A DNA stretch of 39,575 bases, taken from assembly GCA_020024265.1 (NCBI GenBank), contig JAHHTW010000019.1, positions 1 to 39,575 of the forward strand. The letters are read 5' to 3'. The notes below the pieces were generated by a model. That model was not told where the DNA came from. It was given only the letters and a program-made list of their open reading frames with translations, and ran no database searches. Origin of the DNA: Anaerotignum sp. (GTDB taxonomy: Bacteria > Bacillota > Clostridia > Lachnospirales > Anaerotignaceae). Both the position numbers and the translations under genes were made by a program. Below, one piece after another: positions 16,152-24,183 of this stretch (its first letter is position 1; the number at the start of each line of letters is the position of its first letter).

Positions 16152-18451
16152 AGTATTGTCACCATCTTATTTCTGCAATCAACATGTAGTTTTTTTGCTT
16201 GTGTATACCGTAAGAATTGTTTTTCGCCCACCCCGATTACAGCCGGCAAACCGAATTCTTCTGCACGAATTGCCATGTGTGAATTTGCGCCGCCATAAGC
16301 AGTGATAAATCCGGCAATTTCATGAGAAAAAATCCAATCATATCCAGGATCAGCACCTTCAATCAATACCAATTTCCCTTTGATAGACTCCTGTGTGGGA
16401 AGGGTAATGACTTCTGCTGTACAGCTATGCTGTGTAATGAAATTTGGCATTTCATCAGGCAGAGAAAAAGAATATATTTGCTCTGGATGCCACAAAAGTG
16501 GAGGAAATACCAAGCTGGTCATCATAGCATCTTGTATCTTTCCAGTATGTATGGATGTGCGGATAACTTGTTCGAGATTGCACGCACTGGGGTATGTATT
16601 CATAATTTGGCGAATGTTTATGTAAGACATATTTTCTTTGGATAAGCCATATTGTTTCCCCAATTGTGCTACAAGTTCCAATACATCCGAGAGTGTTTGT
16701 GTAAATATAAATTTGGCATACTCTCTGCCTTCAATCGCACCTTTGATAAAATCAAATAAGGAAAGAACATCTGTATCCAAGCCGTGTGCGTCTAATGCCT
16801 GCTGGATTTTATGGAATTGGGATAGTGTAAGCTTAAAGGGTTCATGCGCCATTACATTTGTTGGCATTATGTTGCCAAAATACATGTCTTGATCTTGATC
16901 ATAGCGTGGAGAGCAAATGTCATAGGTACCAGGACGAAGATGCCCATATTTTTGAAAAAATGATTGTGTAGATAGTGCAGAACGATCTCTTGCCATATTC
17001 TTTCCTACAGTGGATAATTCACTCATATAAATTTGCCGTTCTTCTTCGGTTAATAGTTTGGTAGAAACCATAGAACGCAATAGCTCAACTGCAATAAACC
17101 CTGCTCTTGCCAAACCAGCGAATGGAAGTGTGCCATAGCGTTTTAAGTATTCCAAAAGCCAATAAACTTTTCCTTGTATATCCATGTTGCTTTTCAAGAT
17201 AGATTGGTGTTTTTCTTTCAATATTTCTATCTTTTTGGCATCTTTTTTCCACAACCCATCCTTATTGATAATAGAATTGGTTAATGTGCGCAATGAAGAT
17301 AATAGGGTATCTTGTTCTTCTTTTGTAAATCCATGCATACGCAATACCGCTATTCTTTGTGGAAGATCGAAGGTGTAGGACGTAAAGGCAATCTCAAATT
17401 CGATTTTATCATGATATTCTGGATGCTGATACAACTGATCCAAATAATAGTCAATCAGTTTTTCCCCCAATTCTCTGGATATTTGTTTTGGTAAAAAAGA
17501 ATTAAAGCTAATGCGTGTATCGATGTAAGGGCAACCTTGAAAATCCACCATCAATGGAAAGGAGCGCAGATTTCGGTATCCATAATTATCTCTTTGGTAT
17601 GCCCATACGCCATCTGTGATGATTTCTCGATACATACTAAGTGCCAATGGCTTGGGACGGATTCCGATCATTTCAGCGGGATTCCAATCTGGCATAATCC
17701 CATATATGGTTCGTTTTCCATATAATTCTGGGTGGGGGAACATGGAACATTTTATTTTCTTATCTACTTGTGCCAAAGCCTCTTTTTGTTGTGCTAAGGA
17801 TGCCAGGGGTTTTCGTAGCAGCAAAGGGCGTACCTGAAAAAGATAAAGTATTTGATTGGCAAAAGCAAATTCAATATCCAATGTTTCTAATTGGAATAAT
17901 TGTTCCAATTCCTTGCAAAGAGTAATGATACGATCAAGTGGAGCAGGTGGTATCACAGGAGATGATTTAAAATGATAGTATACATTTAATTGTGTCCCTG
18001 TACCATCTGTCACAGAAGATGTAGAACCTGTTTTTGTGTCATAATTCAATACATAGTAATTTCCGCCTGTATTGGGATCTGCGGTAAAAGCAACGCCGCA
18101 CAAATCTACATTTTCCAAATATGGCTGAATAAATATTTGATTTTGACCATCTTCTCCCATCGCCTGTGCAACTTGTTTGATTGCATGTAAGATTGCGTCT
18201 TTTCCACATACATTTCCGATGGATAAATACTTTCCGGCATTAGAGCCATATGTGGTATCTTCGTTTTCGGCACTGCTGCGCACAATCAAGCATTGAGATA
18301 GTAAGCCTTGTTTTTTCAACAACTCAAATACCTGCGTTTCATCTTCGTAAAATTCTTTTACAGAAAAAACAACCAAAGGCAGTATCTGAGCTGTTGTCAA
18401 ATAAGGTTGCAGGGCAACAAGCGTATTTGCTTTTGTTGTAAATTTTATCAT
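16148..18451 (-). CDS. PEP-synthase-like phosphotransferase, candidate L-glutamine kinase (Cj1418-like)
   Basis: A 767-residue enzyme with the PEP synthase/PPDK architecture. An N-terminal ATP-grasp has LIVRSSAENEDTTYGSNAGK (about residues 55-74) and the downstream IEFAFANQILYLFQVRP. A long middle domain follows, and a C-terminal swivelling phosphohistidine domain has GFITAYGGANSHMAIRAEEF, where the His of SHMAI is the phosphocarrier. The TIM-barrel PEP/pyruvate domain of true PpsA/PPDK is missing, so it cannot be a PEP synthase. The same domain plan occurs in Cj1418, which phosphorylates the amide of L-glutamine using ATP (giving AMP and Pi). Together with the neighbours this makes L-glutamine kinase the best call. 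The start ATG has GGTGAGG upstream. Confidence 0.85.
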   Translation of the reverse strand: MIKFTTKANTLVALQPYLTTAQILPLVVFSVKEFYEDETQVFELLKKQGLLSQCLIVRSSAENEDTTYGSNAGKYLSIGNVCGKDAILHAIKQVAQAMGEDGQNQIFIQPYLENVDLCGVAFTADPNTGGNYYVLNYDTKTGSTSSVTDGTGTQLNVYYHFKSSPVIPPAPLDRIITLCKELEQLFQLETLDIEFAFANQILYLFQVRPLLLRKPLASLAQQKEALAQVDKKIKCSMFPHPELYGKRTIYGIMPDWNPAEMIGIRPKPLALSMYREIITDGVWAYQRDNYGYRNLRSFPLMVDFQGCPYIDTRISFNSFLPKQISRELGEKLIDYYLDQLYQHPEYHDKIEFEIAFTSYTFDLPQRIAVLRMHGFTKEEQDTLLSSLRTLTNSIINKDGLWKKDAKKIEILKEKHQSILKSNMDIQGKVYWLLEYLKRYGTLPFAGLARAGFIAVELLRSMVSTKLLTEEERQIYMSELSTVGKNMARDRSALSTQSFFQKYGHLRPGTYDICSPRYDQDQDMYFGNIMPTNVMAHEPFKLTLSQFHKIQQALDAHGLDTDVLSLFDFIKGAIEGREYAKFIFTQTLSDVLELVAQLGKQYGLSKENMSYINIRQIMNTYPSACNLEQVIRTSIHTGKIQDAMMTSLVFPPLLWHPEQIYSFSLPDEMPNFITQHSCTAEVITLPTQESIKGKLVLIEGADPGYDWIFSHEIAGFITAYGGANSHMAIRAEEFGLPAVIGVGEKQFLRYTQAKKLHVDCRNKMVTIL

Positions 18452-18467
18452 AGCGATTACCTCACCT

Positions 18468-19220
18468 TTATTTTTTTGTCTGTGCCATCCAAATACGTGT
18501 AGTATAAGGAACTGTTACAGTAGGCTGGTGAAGATCTGTAAGAAGCTCTGTAATTTCTGAAATTATTTTTTGAAATACATGGGGCGATTGACGATAAACA
18601 GTTCCATGTGATTTCCAGCCTTCAATAAAATTGTTTACAGGAAGGTGATGTTCTACAGTTCCTTCAATCAATTGGACAGTATCAAACAAACCGGATTGAT
18701 TGATGATTTCGGTTTGATCTTCACGTCTTGAACCATAGGTATAGTCAGGAATATTGTGTTTTATAATTTGTTCTATTTTGTGCTGCAATGGATCATTGAG
18801 ATCTCGATGATTCCACATACATACAAAATATCCGCCGGATTTTAGAATACGATTCGTTTCAATCAATGCTTTCTGACGATTGCATACATTGAAGGATGAA
18901 CCAAACGTAACCAAATCGAATGAATTGCTATTCATACCGGTTTGTTCACCAGTACCTTCAAACCATTGTATATTTGTGTATTGTTGGGTACGCTTGATGC
19001 CATTGGCACGCATGGCATCATTGGGTTCTACAGCATAAACATTTAATCCATATTTTGCCAATTCCAAGGTAAGATGTGCTGCGCCTGCACCAATGTCACA
19101 TGTGGAAGATCCTGATTTTACACCTGCCAATTCCAACATTTTATGGATGGCAACGGAAGCATAATCCGGTCTGTAAAGGTATGCATCTGCAAGATTTGTG
19201 TAATCCCATTCTGTTTTCAT
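18468..19220 (-). CDS. SAM-dependent methyltransferase (Cj1419/Cj1420-like)
   Basis: A 250-residue class I methyltransferase. SAM motif I is STCDIGAGAAHLTLELA (about residues 38-54), the acidic post-I strand is in VYAVEPNDAMRANGI, and motif II/IV is in FDLVTFGSSFNVC. It is a clear paralogue of the next gene upstream: both have VEPNDAMR and a similar FxxGSSF stretch. In C. jejuni two such methyltransferases sit with the phosphoramidate genes and are thought to supply the O-methyl group. That role is inferred here. I chose ATG 19220 (AGGAGG 8 nt upstream). A 77-bp gap separates it from the neighbouring methyltransferase. Confidence 0.85.
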   Translation of the reverse strand: MKTEWDYTNLADAYLYRPDYASVAIHKMLELAGVKSGSSTCDIGAGAAHLTLELAKYGLNVYAVEPNDAMRANGIKRTQQYTNIQWFEGTGEQTGMNSNSFDLVTFGSSFNVCNRQKALIETNRILKSGGYFVCMWNHRDLNDPLQHKIEQIIKHNIPDYTYGSRREDQTEIINQSGLFDTVQLIEGTVEHHLPVNNFIEGWKSHGTVYRQSPHVFQKIISEITELLTDLHQPTVTVPYTTRIWMAQTKK

Positions 19221-19297
19221 GTTTGATTTCCTCCTGAGTGTTTGTATCAAAACGAAGACTTTGTACATGATGTTCAAAAATTCTTTAGATTCTGTTG

Positions 19298-20071
19298 CTA
19301 TTTCTTTGTTGACTGCACAGTAAACGCTCTGGACATATAGGGAACAATGATTTCGTCCATACCATATATTTTTTCTTCAATCATATCCAAGATTTGATGA
19401 AATCGCTTTTCTCCGGCCTGTGCTTGAATATCATTCACAGAACGCCATGCACCCATATAACGCTCATGGCTCATGGTAACATCATAGGTTGCTTCCATTA
19501 AGAATAAATTTTCAAAATAAGGGGTGGACACCAACTTTTGTTCTGTACCAGTCATGTTTTTTCGTGATCCAGAAGAAACACGATGCAATTCAGGTACAAT
19601 TCTTTTGATCGTGTTTTCAATATCCATGTGAAAATCGCTACGCTCCAGATTTCTGGGATTCCAAATTGCTGTAAAAAAACCACTTGGACGTAAGATTCTA
19701 TGAAACTCTTTTAGTGCCAAAGGAGCGTCTGTCCAATGAAAGGATGATCCCATCAATACCCAATCTACACAGTTGTCGGGTAGATTGGTAGTTTCAGCAG
19801 TTCCTTTTGACCAAATAAAAGACGCACGTCCCTCAAATAGTTTGATACCTTCTTGACGCATAGCATCATTTGGCTCTATGGCATATCCAGATAATCCAAT
19901 ATCCTCCAAATTCTCGGTTAATTTCCCAGTACCAGCGCCAACATCCGCTACTTTTGGTTTTCGCTGTATCTGTGTATCAATATGATTACACAATACACGT
20001 AAGATTGTTTCAGAATATCCCACTCGATTTACATAATCTTTTGCCAATTTTGTAAAATCTCCAAGTTCCAT
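19298..20071 (-). CDS. SAM-dependent methyltransferase (Cj1419/Cj1420-like), second copy
   Basis: A 257-residue class I methyltransferase. Motif I is KVADVGAGTGKLTENLEDIG (about residues 41-60), followed by YAIEPNDAMRQEGI and VDWVLMGSSFHWTDAPLALK. It is related along its length to the neighbouring 18468-19220 gene but clearly diverged, so the duplication is old. I chose ATG 20071 (AAAGAGGT upstream), 16 bp after the CysC-like gene; the longer frame starting at 20101 has no good site. The inferred role is methylation of the phosphoramidate group or a related step. A different acceptor cannot be excluded. Confidence 0.85.
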   Translation of the reverse strand: MELGDFTKLAKDYVNRVGYSETILRVLCNHIDTQIQRKPKVADVGAGTGKLTENLEDIGLSGYAIEPNDAMRQEGIKLFEGRASFIWSKGTAETTNLPDNCVDWVLMGSSFHWTDAPLALKEFHRILRPSGFFTAIWNPRNLERSDFHMDIENTIKRIVPELHRVSSGSRKNMTGTEQKLVSTPYFENLFLMEATYDVTMSHERYMGAWRSVNDIQAQAGEKRFHQILDMIEEKIYGMDEIIVPYMSRAFTVQSTKK

Positions 20072-20087
20072 TGATTGTACCTCTTTT

Positions 20088-20594
20088 CTAATAGATGTCA
20101 AGGATTGTATTTTTTATGATTTCTATCTGTTGAAGAGGCGAATATTGCCCATCATTGTTTAGAACCAAATCAGGATGTTTCGGCTCTTCTATTGGCACAT
20201 CAATGCCTGCAACAGTTTGATTATTTTGGGTGTATAACCCCTTTTGGTTGCGTGTGCGCAGTGTTTCCATAGACACTTTTACATAAATTTCTATATATTT
20301 AGGGATATTTTCACGATTCCAATTTCGTACCTCATCAAACATGGAAATGGTACAACAAACAACATCCATTCCTTGTTCGGCTAATAATGCACAAAGACGA
20401 GCATTGCGCATTGCGCTTTTTTTCCGATCAGCCTGTGTATATCCCAAATCATTCCCAAATATTTGTCGTAGGATATCACCATCCAAAAATACAACCGTAT
20501 TCTTTTTCTTTTTTAATTCTTGATACCAGAGTTTTCCGATGGTTGTTTTTCCGGCACCAGAAAGCCCTGTGATCCAATATACGTTACCACTCAT
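20088..20594 (-). CDS. CysC/APS-kinase-like P-loop kinase, candidate CDP-amidate 3'-kinase (Cj1415-like)
   Basis: A 168-residue P-loop kinase. Walker A is ITGLSGAGKTTIGK (residues 8-21), DGDILRQIFGNDLGYTQADR is the CysC-type substrate loop, and ISMFDEVRNWNREN replaces the usual APS-kinase ISPY segment. The C-terminal KGLYTQNN and GIDVPIEEPKHPDL fit the family. No ATP sulfurylase gene is visible, so sulfate activation is unlikely. Cj1415, of the same family, phosphorylates the 3'-OH of cytidine diphosphoramidate. With its operon partners that is the preferred role. It starts 1 bp after the stop codon of the upstream gene. Confidence 0.88.
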   Translation of the reverse strand: MSGNVYWITGLSGAGKTTIGKLWYQELKKKKNTVVFLDGDILRQIFGNDLGYTQADRKKSAMRNARLCALLAEQGMDVVCCTISMFDEVRNWNRENIPKYIEIYVKVSMETLRTRNQKGLYTQNNQTVAGIDVPIEEPKHPDLVLNNDGQYSPLQQIEIIKNTILDIY

Positions 20595-20595
20595 A

Positions 20596-22341
20596 TCATA
20601 TATCCTCTGTATGAATCCGAATAACAGTTGGGAAATGCAATTCTCCGGATTTTGACATGGTCAAAAGTGTTACCATATTTTTATATAATATTTCTCTTAT
20701 CTCCTGTGCGGTGACATCTTCTTTTTGCAGGGCAACAAACAGTGCTTCAAAGCGAAATGGAAATTTCAAAAGATAATGGATGTCCTCATCTGTCATGGGG
20801 CATTCTGTAAAATCAAATGTATTGGAATATCCATAATGTCTTAAAATTGGATCATAAAAAATTTTGAGTCGCACTTGGTCAAACTCTGATAAAACATAAT
20901 CCAGCTTACGATGTAAGGGGGCACAGTCGAAGCCTTTTACCACTTCGTTTGGAGTCGTTGTATTTGGGCTTTCATATGGAACATCTACATCCAACATTTT
21001 TGCATCAAAAGGAATATTCAATACATGACAAATTGCCTTAGTTGTTTGCTGTGGATATGCTTTAAGATCTTCAAAACGGTATGCATAATAATTTTTTTGT
21101 AGTTCTTCTGGTACATTCATACAAATTGCATACTCTGAATATGGGAAAATGGATTGTTCACTTTCGAATATCCTAGTTGTTAAAGTTAGGGGCTCTCGCA
21201 TACTATTTAAAATGATTTTGTAATCGAACGTTTTTACAATAGGAAGGTATGCAGTTTGGTCATTCAAGTGAGGCTCCCATAGAATGATAGGTGCGACACG
21301 GAGGCTTTTGCTGGGATGATTTTTGTTATAGTGAAAAATAAAAAATAAACGAAAGAGTTCAGGCAGTGTGTAACTTCTTGTTTCATCGTATTTTTTGATA
21401 AATCCAAAAAAATCATCAAAGTCAGGAAAATACCATTCATACATGGGATCTTGATACAAATGTGCAATATCTGATATAGAGTACATTTTATTGATATCAG
21501 AAATCCATTCATAAAAATGCTGTGTGGAAAATAAGGGCTGTCCTTGAAATTTTGTATGCTGATGAAATTGCCACCCCCACTTCATGCTAACATAATCATT
21601 TGCACCCAATACCCCAGTGCCGAGTATGCCACCAGCATATCCACGCTTCCACCAATAACAAATACGATTCATATCTTCAATTTGCAGTGCCTTTTGTGGC
21701 ATATTGATGTAGTCAATGCCATATTGTTCTTTGAAATCAATTGGATATTTGGCGTGATTTGTTTCTTCCATTAAAAATACAAATTTTTCAAATCGTAATA
21801 TGTTTTTGAGATTTCCAATCTGCATCATGCGTTCTAATGGTTCCCAAGCATCATACAAAAGATAGATATGATTATCCAATGCGACATCTTCACTGCGACG
21901 TACTGTGTCAAATAGAAATTTTAGGTTATATAAACTATCTTCGTTTCTTACAACCAATGCATGCTCCAAATCAGAAAAAAAGTGCTTCATATGCTGGTCG
22001 CTGATTCCATCATATTTTGCCGTAAATGTTTGTGTGTGTTTATCAAAAATATAAAACAAATCATCATCTATTGGAAACAATAAAAAACTCAGGTCTGAAA
22101 AATTTTGAAATGTTTTATTCCAAAAATACGGATACGCCATCAATATCTGGATATTTGATTCATACATTTCTTGGAGTTGTTGTGCATTGGGTGCGTAGTA
22201 AGCTTCCATCAATATTTTTATGATAGATTGTCGTTCTTCAAGATTGTTACTTTCGGTGTAGACAGCAACAAATGCCTCAAATGCTTCTTGATATTGATAT
22301 TCATCGAAAAGCTGAATTGCGTCTTGTATGTTCAAAATCAT
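20596..22341 (-). CDS. Large sulfotransferase-like protein, candidate phosphoramidate transferase
   Basis: A 581-residue protein that starts the operon. The N-terminal 100 residues are helical and TPR-like (IQDAIQLFDEYQYQEAFEAF). The C-terminal half has sulfotransferase-like pieces: KIILNSMREPLTLTTRIFES resembles the 3'-phosphate-binding Arg...Ser segment, and YAYRFEDLKAYPQQTTKAIC followed by HVLNIPFD matches the common RYEDL...FLGIPF ending. I do not see a clear 5'-phosphosulfate loop. It is also aromatic-rich (KWGWQFHQHTKFQ). Because the pathway product is a 3'-phospho-nucleotide like PAPS, a sulfotransferase-type fold would suit the final transferase. The start is uncertain: AGGAGG is only 2 nt before ATG 22341 but 8 nt before TTG 22335. 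Family call moderate; role inferred. Confidence 0.65.
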   Translation of the reverse strand: MILNIQDAIQLFDEYQYQEAFEAFVAVYTESNNLEERQSIIKILMEAYYAPNAQQLQEMYESNIQILMAYPYFWNKTFQNFSDLSFLLFPIDDDLFYIFDKHTQTFTAKYDGISDQHMKHFFSDLEHALVVRNEDSLYNLKFLFDTVRRSEDVALDNHIYLLYDAWEPLERMMQIGNLKNILRFEKFVFLMEETNHAKYPIDFKEQYGIDYINMPQKALQIEDMNRICYWWKRGYAGGILGTGVLGANDYVSMKWGWQFHQHTKFQGQPLFSTQHFYEWISDINKMYSISDIAHLYQDPMYEWYFPDFDDFFGFIKKYDETRSYTLPELFRLFFIFHYNKNHPSKSLRVAPIILWEPHLNDQTAYLPIVKTFDYKIILNSMREPLTLTTRIFESEQSIFPYSEYAICMNVPEELQKNYYAYRFEDLKAYPQQTTKAICHVLNIPFDAKMLDVDVPYESPNTTTPNEVVKGFDCAPLHRKLDYVLSEFDQVRLKIFYDPILRHYGYSNTFDFTECPMTDEDIHYLLKFPFRFEALFVALQKEDVTAQEIREILYKNMVTLLTMSKSGELHFPTVIRIHTEDI

Positions 22342-22622
22342 ATCCTCCTGTTATTCTCTGTGTTGATTCTGTATACGTATACAATTGTTTGTCTGGGTTC
22401 AAAATGATGAAAGACGGCAATGAAGGATTATGATACAAAAATTTTATCCAAGTAAAATTTTACGAAATCCTACTTTGCCATCAAAGTATACAGAAGAAAA
22501 AGGCTGTCGGTTCTTAAAACTATCTTACCATAATTGGGCAGTCGTTTTCAACCGAAAAAGCCGGATACAGAAACATATACAAATCGGGGTATGGAGTCAA
22601 ATGGTTGATATCAGCAAAATTG
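22342..22622. other. Divergent intergenic region before bioB
   Basis: It contains the palindrome at 22370-22383. The plus-strand frame 22430-22660 (76 codons) has no ribosome site and runs into the BirA operator, so it is not called. Confidence 0.5.
22370..22383. promoter_or_regulatory. Perfect 14-bp palindrome upstream of the phosphoramidate operon
   Basis: TGTATACGTATACA, a perfect dyad 29 bp upstream of the first start codon. A TTGAAC (22402-22397, minus strand) could be a -35 element that places the palindrome over the -10 region (TATACG, 15-bp spacer, weak). It is a plausible repressor operator, for example for a GntR-type protein; no regulator gene is adjacent. Confidence 0.45.
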
Positions 22623-22677
22623 ATTGTAAACTAAAAATGAATAAAAAGTTGACAATATAGATCGCTTGTGCTACGCT
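22623..22677 (+). promoter_or_regulatory. BirA-type biotin operator and bioB promoter
   Basis: ATTGTAAACT (22623-22632) and AGTTGACAAT (22647-22656) form an inverted repeat with a 14-bp spacer, the layout of the BirA operator in Firmicutes. The right half contains the -35 TTGACA (22649-22654), and a 17-bp spacer leads to TACGCT (22672-22677). Biotinyl-AMP-bound BirA should block this promoter when biotin is plentiful. Confidence 0.8.
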
Positions 22678-22804
22678 TATGTTATAAAAAGTGTGCGGAT
22701 TGTTTGTATCAACAATCCCAGCATTTCATTTTTTGGAACAAGGGTTATGTTTCATGGAACCCAAAACGATTCATGATACGAAAATAGAATGTGAGGAAAT
22801 AGCG

Positions 22805-23773
22805 ATGTATGTGGATAGATTGACCAATCAAGTTTTACAGGGCGCACAGATCAGCAAAGAAGAAGCAATGCTCCTGTATACGCAGCCGTTGACAGAACTG
22901 TGCAAAGGAGCGGATAAAATCAGGGCACATTTTTGTGCCAATCACTTTGATATTTGTACCATTATCAATGCAAAAAGCGGTCGCTGCTCGGAAAACTGTA
23001 GGTTTTGTGCGCAATCCGTGCATAACCATACTGGCGCTGTAGAATATCCTTTGCTTTCCGCAAAAGAAATCATAGCGCAGGCAAAAATAAATGCTGCACA
23101 AGGAATTTTACGGTATTCTCTTGTCACATCCGGAAAATGTCTGTCTGATCTGGAAATAGATCAAATGTGTGAGGTTATTTCCCAAATCAGGGAGGAGGTT
23201 GGCATATCTGTTTGTGTTTCCTTCGGATTGCTCAACAAACAACAATTCCAAAAACTCAAGCAAGCAGGGGCTACAAGAGTACATAATAATTTGGAAACAT
23301 CAGAAAAGAATTTTCCGAATATCTGTAGCACACATACATTTTCCGAAAAAGTAGCTGCCATTCGTGCAGCGCAGGCAGCAGGGCTTTCTGTATGCAGTGG
23401 GGGAATTATGGGACTTGGGGAAACCGTAGAAGATCGTATTGATATGGCACTGAGCTTACGTGCATTGGGTATCAAAAGTGTTCCCATCAATATGCTCAAT
23501 CCTATTGATGGGACACCGTTTGCACAAAACCCTGTACTTACCATAGAAGACATGTGCCGAATTGTTGCAGTATACCGCTTCCTTTTGCCAGATGCATCCA
23601 TACGGCTTGCAGGAGGCAGAGGGTTACTCTTGGATCAGGGAAAAGGCTGTTTTCTCTCTGGCGCAAATGCAGCCATCTCTGGAGATATGCTGACCACAAC
23701 AGGTATTTCTGTGAAAAGGGATATGGAATTGCTCCAAGAACTCGGGTATGAAACAAAGCTTTGCAATATATAA
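22805..23773 (+). CDS. bioB: Biotin synthase
   Basis: A 322-residue radical SAM enzyme that inserts sulfur into dethiobiotin. The [4Fe-4S] motif is C-S-E-N-C-R-F-C-A-Q-S (CX3CX2C, about residues 57-64). It also has the family segments GICTIINAKSGR-like, YSLVTSGKCLSD, RVHNNLETSEKNFPNI, CSGGIMGLGETVEDRIDMAL, INMLNPIDGTPF and RLAGGRG, the last bearing the conserved Arg near the [2Fe-2S] cluster. I chose ATG 22805 (GAGG 8 nt upstream); the frame extends to 22691 without a site. No bioA, bioD or bioF gene lies in the window, so the cell may make biotin from dethiobiotin, or the rest of the pathway is elsewhere. It is controlled by the BirA operator. Confidence 0.95.
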   Translation: MYVDRLTNQVLQGAQISKEEAMLLYTQPLTELCKGADKIRAHFCANHFDICTIINAKSGRCSENCRFCAQSVHNHTGAVEYPLLSAKEIIAQAKINAAQGILRYSLVTSGKCLSDLEIDQMCEVISQIREEVGISVCVSFGLLNKQQFQKLKQAGATRVHNNLETSEKNFPNICSTHTFSEKVAAIRAAQAAGLSVCSGGIMGLGETVEDRIDMALSLRALGIKSVPINMLNPIDGTPFAQNPVLTIEDMCRIVAVYRFLLPDASIRLAGGRGLLLDQGKGCFLSGANAAISGDMLTTTGISVKRDMELLQELGYETKLCNI

Positions 23774-23803
23774 AAATGGTTATTGTAGCAGATTATTGTA
23801 AGG

Positions 23804-23853
23804 AAAACCTTGTGTGGCAGGGAGGTATACAAAGTGGAGCAGAAGGTTTTTTT
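23804..23853 (+). terminator. Weak terminator after bioB
   Basis: AAAACCTT (23804-23811) pairs with AAGGTTTT (23843-23850), followed by TTT. The loop of 31 nt is long, so termination is uncertain. Confidence 0.35.
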
Positions 23854-24169
23854 GATGCATTGTTGCGAGTGGCTTGATCCATTTATCATATAAAAAATGC
23901 GTGGAAATCAACGTAAATTTTGTATATTGTGCTATAGAAAAGGAGGATTTCTTTTATGAACTAGAAATATATCCAATATTTTCTCTGATTTTATGATAAA
24001 AATAACCATGTACAATATGCCGATTTCATGGTATTTTAGTATCCGGATGGCATTTACCGTAAAGCTGTACCGATGATATTTCATATTTTTTATTGCGTCT
24101 GCAAGCTGTATCTGTAAAAGAACGGCATTCGCAGAAAACAGATTCGTTTTGTACAATCACGCACATTTT
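23854..24169 (+). other. Leader or relic region before the pantothenate operon, with a two-codon ORF
   Basis: An excellent ribosome site (AAAAGGAGG, 23938-23946) stands 9 nt before ATG-AAC-TAG (23956-23964), giving the reading frame Met-Asn-stop. After the stop the frame continues only a few codons. It is either the relic of a lost gene or a leader element. The remaining 200 bp to the reductase are AT-rich with no clear promoter or riboswitch recognised. Confidence 0.4.
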
Positions 24170-24183
24170 AGGAGGTGATCTGT

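Noticed and set aside
16148..18451. Annotation as PEP synthase or pyruvate phosphate dikinase
   Set aside because: The ATP-grasp and phosphohistidine domains are present, but the C-terminal PEP/pyruvate TIM barrel is missing and the protein ends right after the swivelling domain.
20088..22341. Reading the CysC-like and sulfotransferase-like genes as a sulfation pathway
   Set aside because: No ATP sulfurylase or PAPS phosphatase is seen, the APS-kinase ISPY segment is replaced, and the five following genes fit phosphoramidate synthesis. Sulfation remains the main alternative.
22430..22660. 76-codon plus frame before bioB
   Set aside because: No ribosome site; its end lies in the BirA operator.
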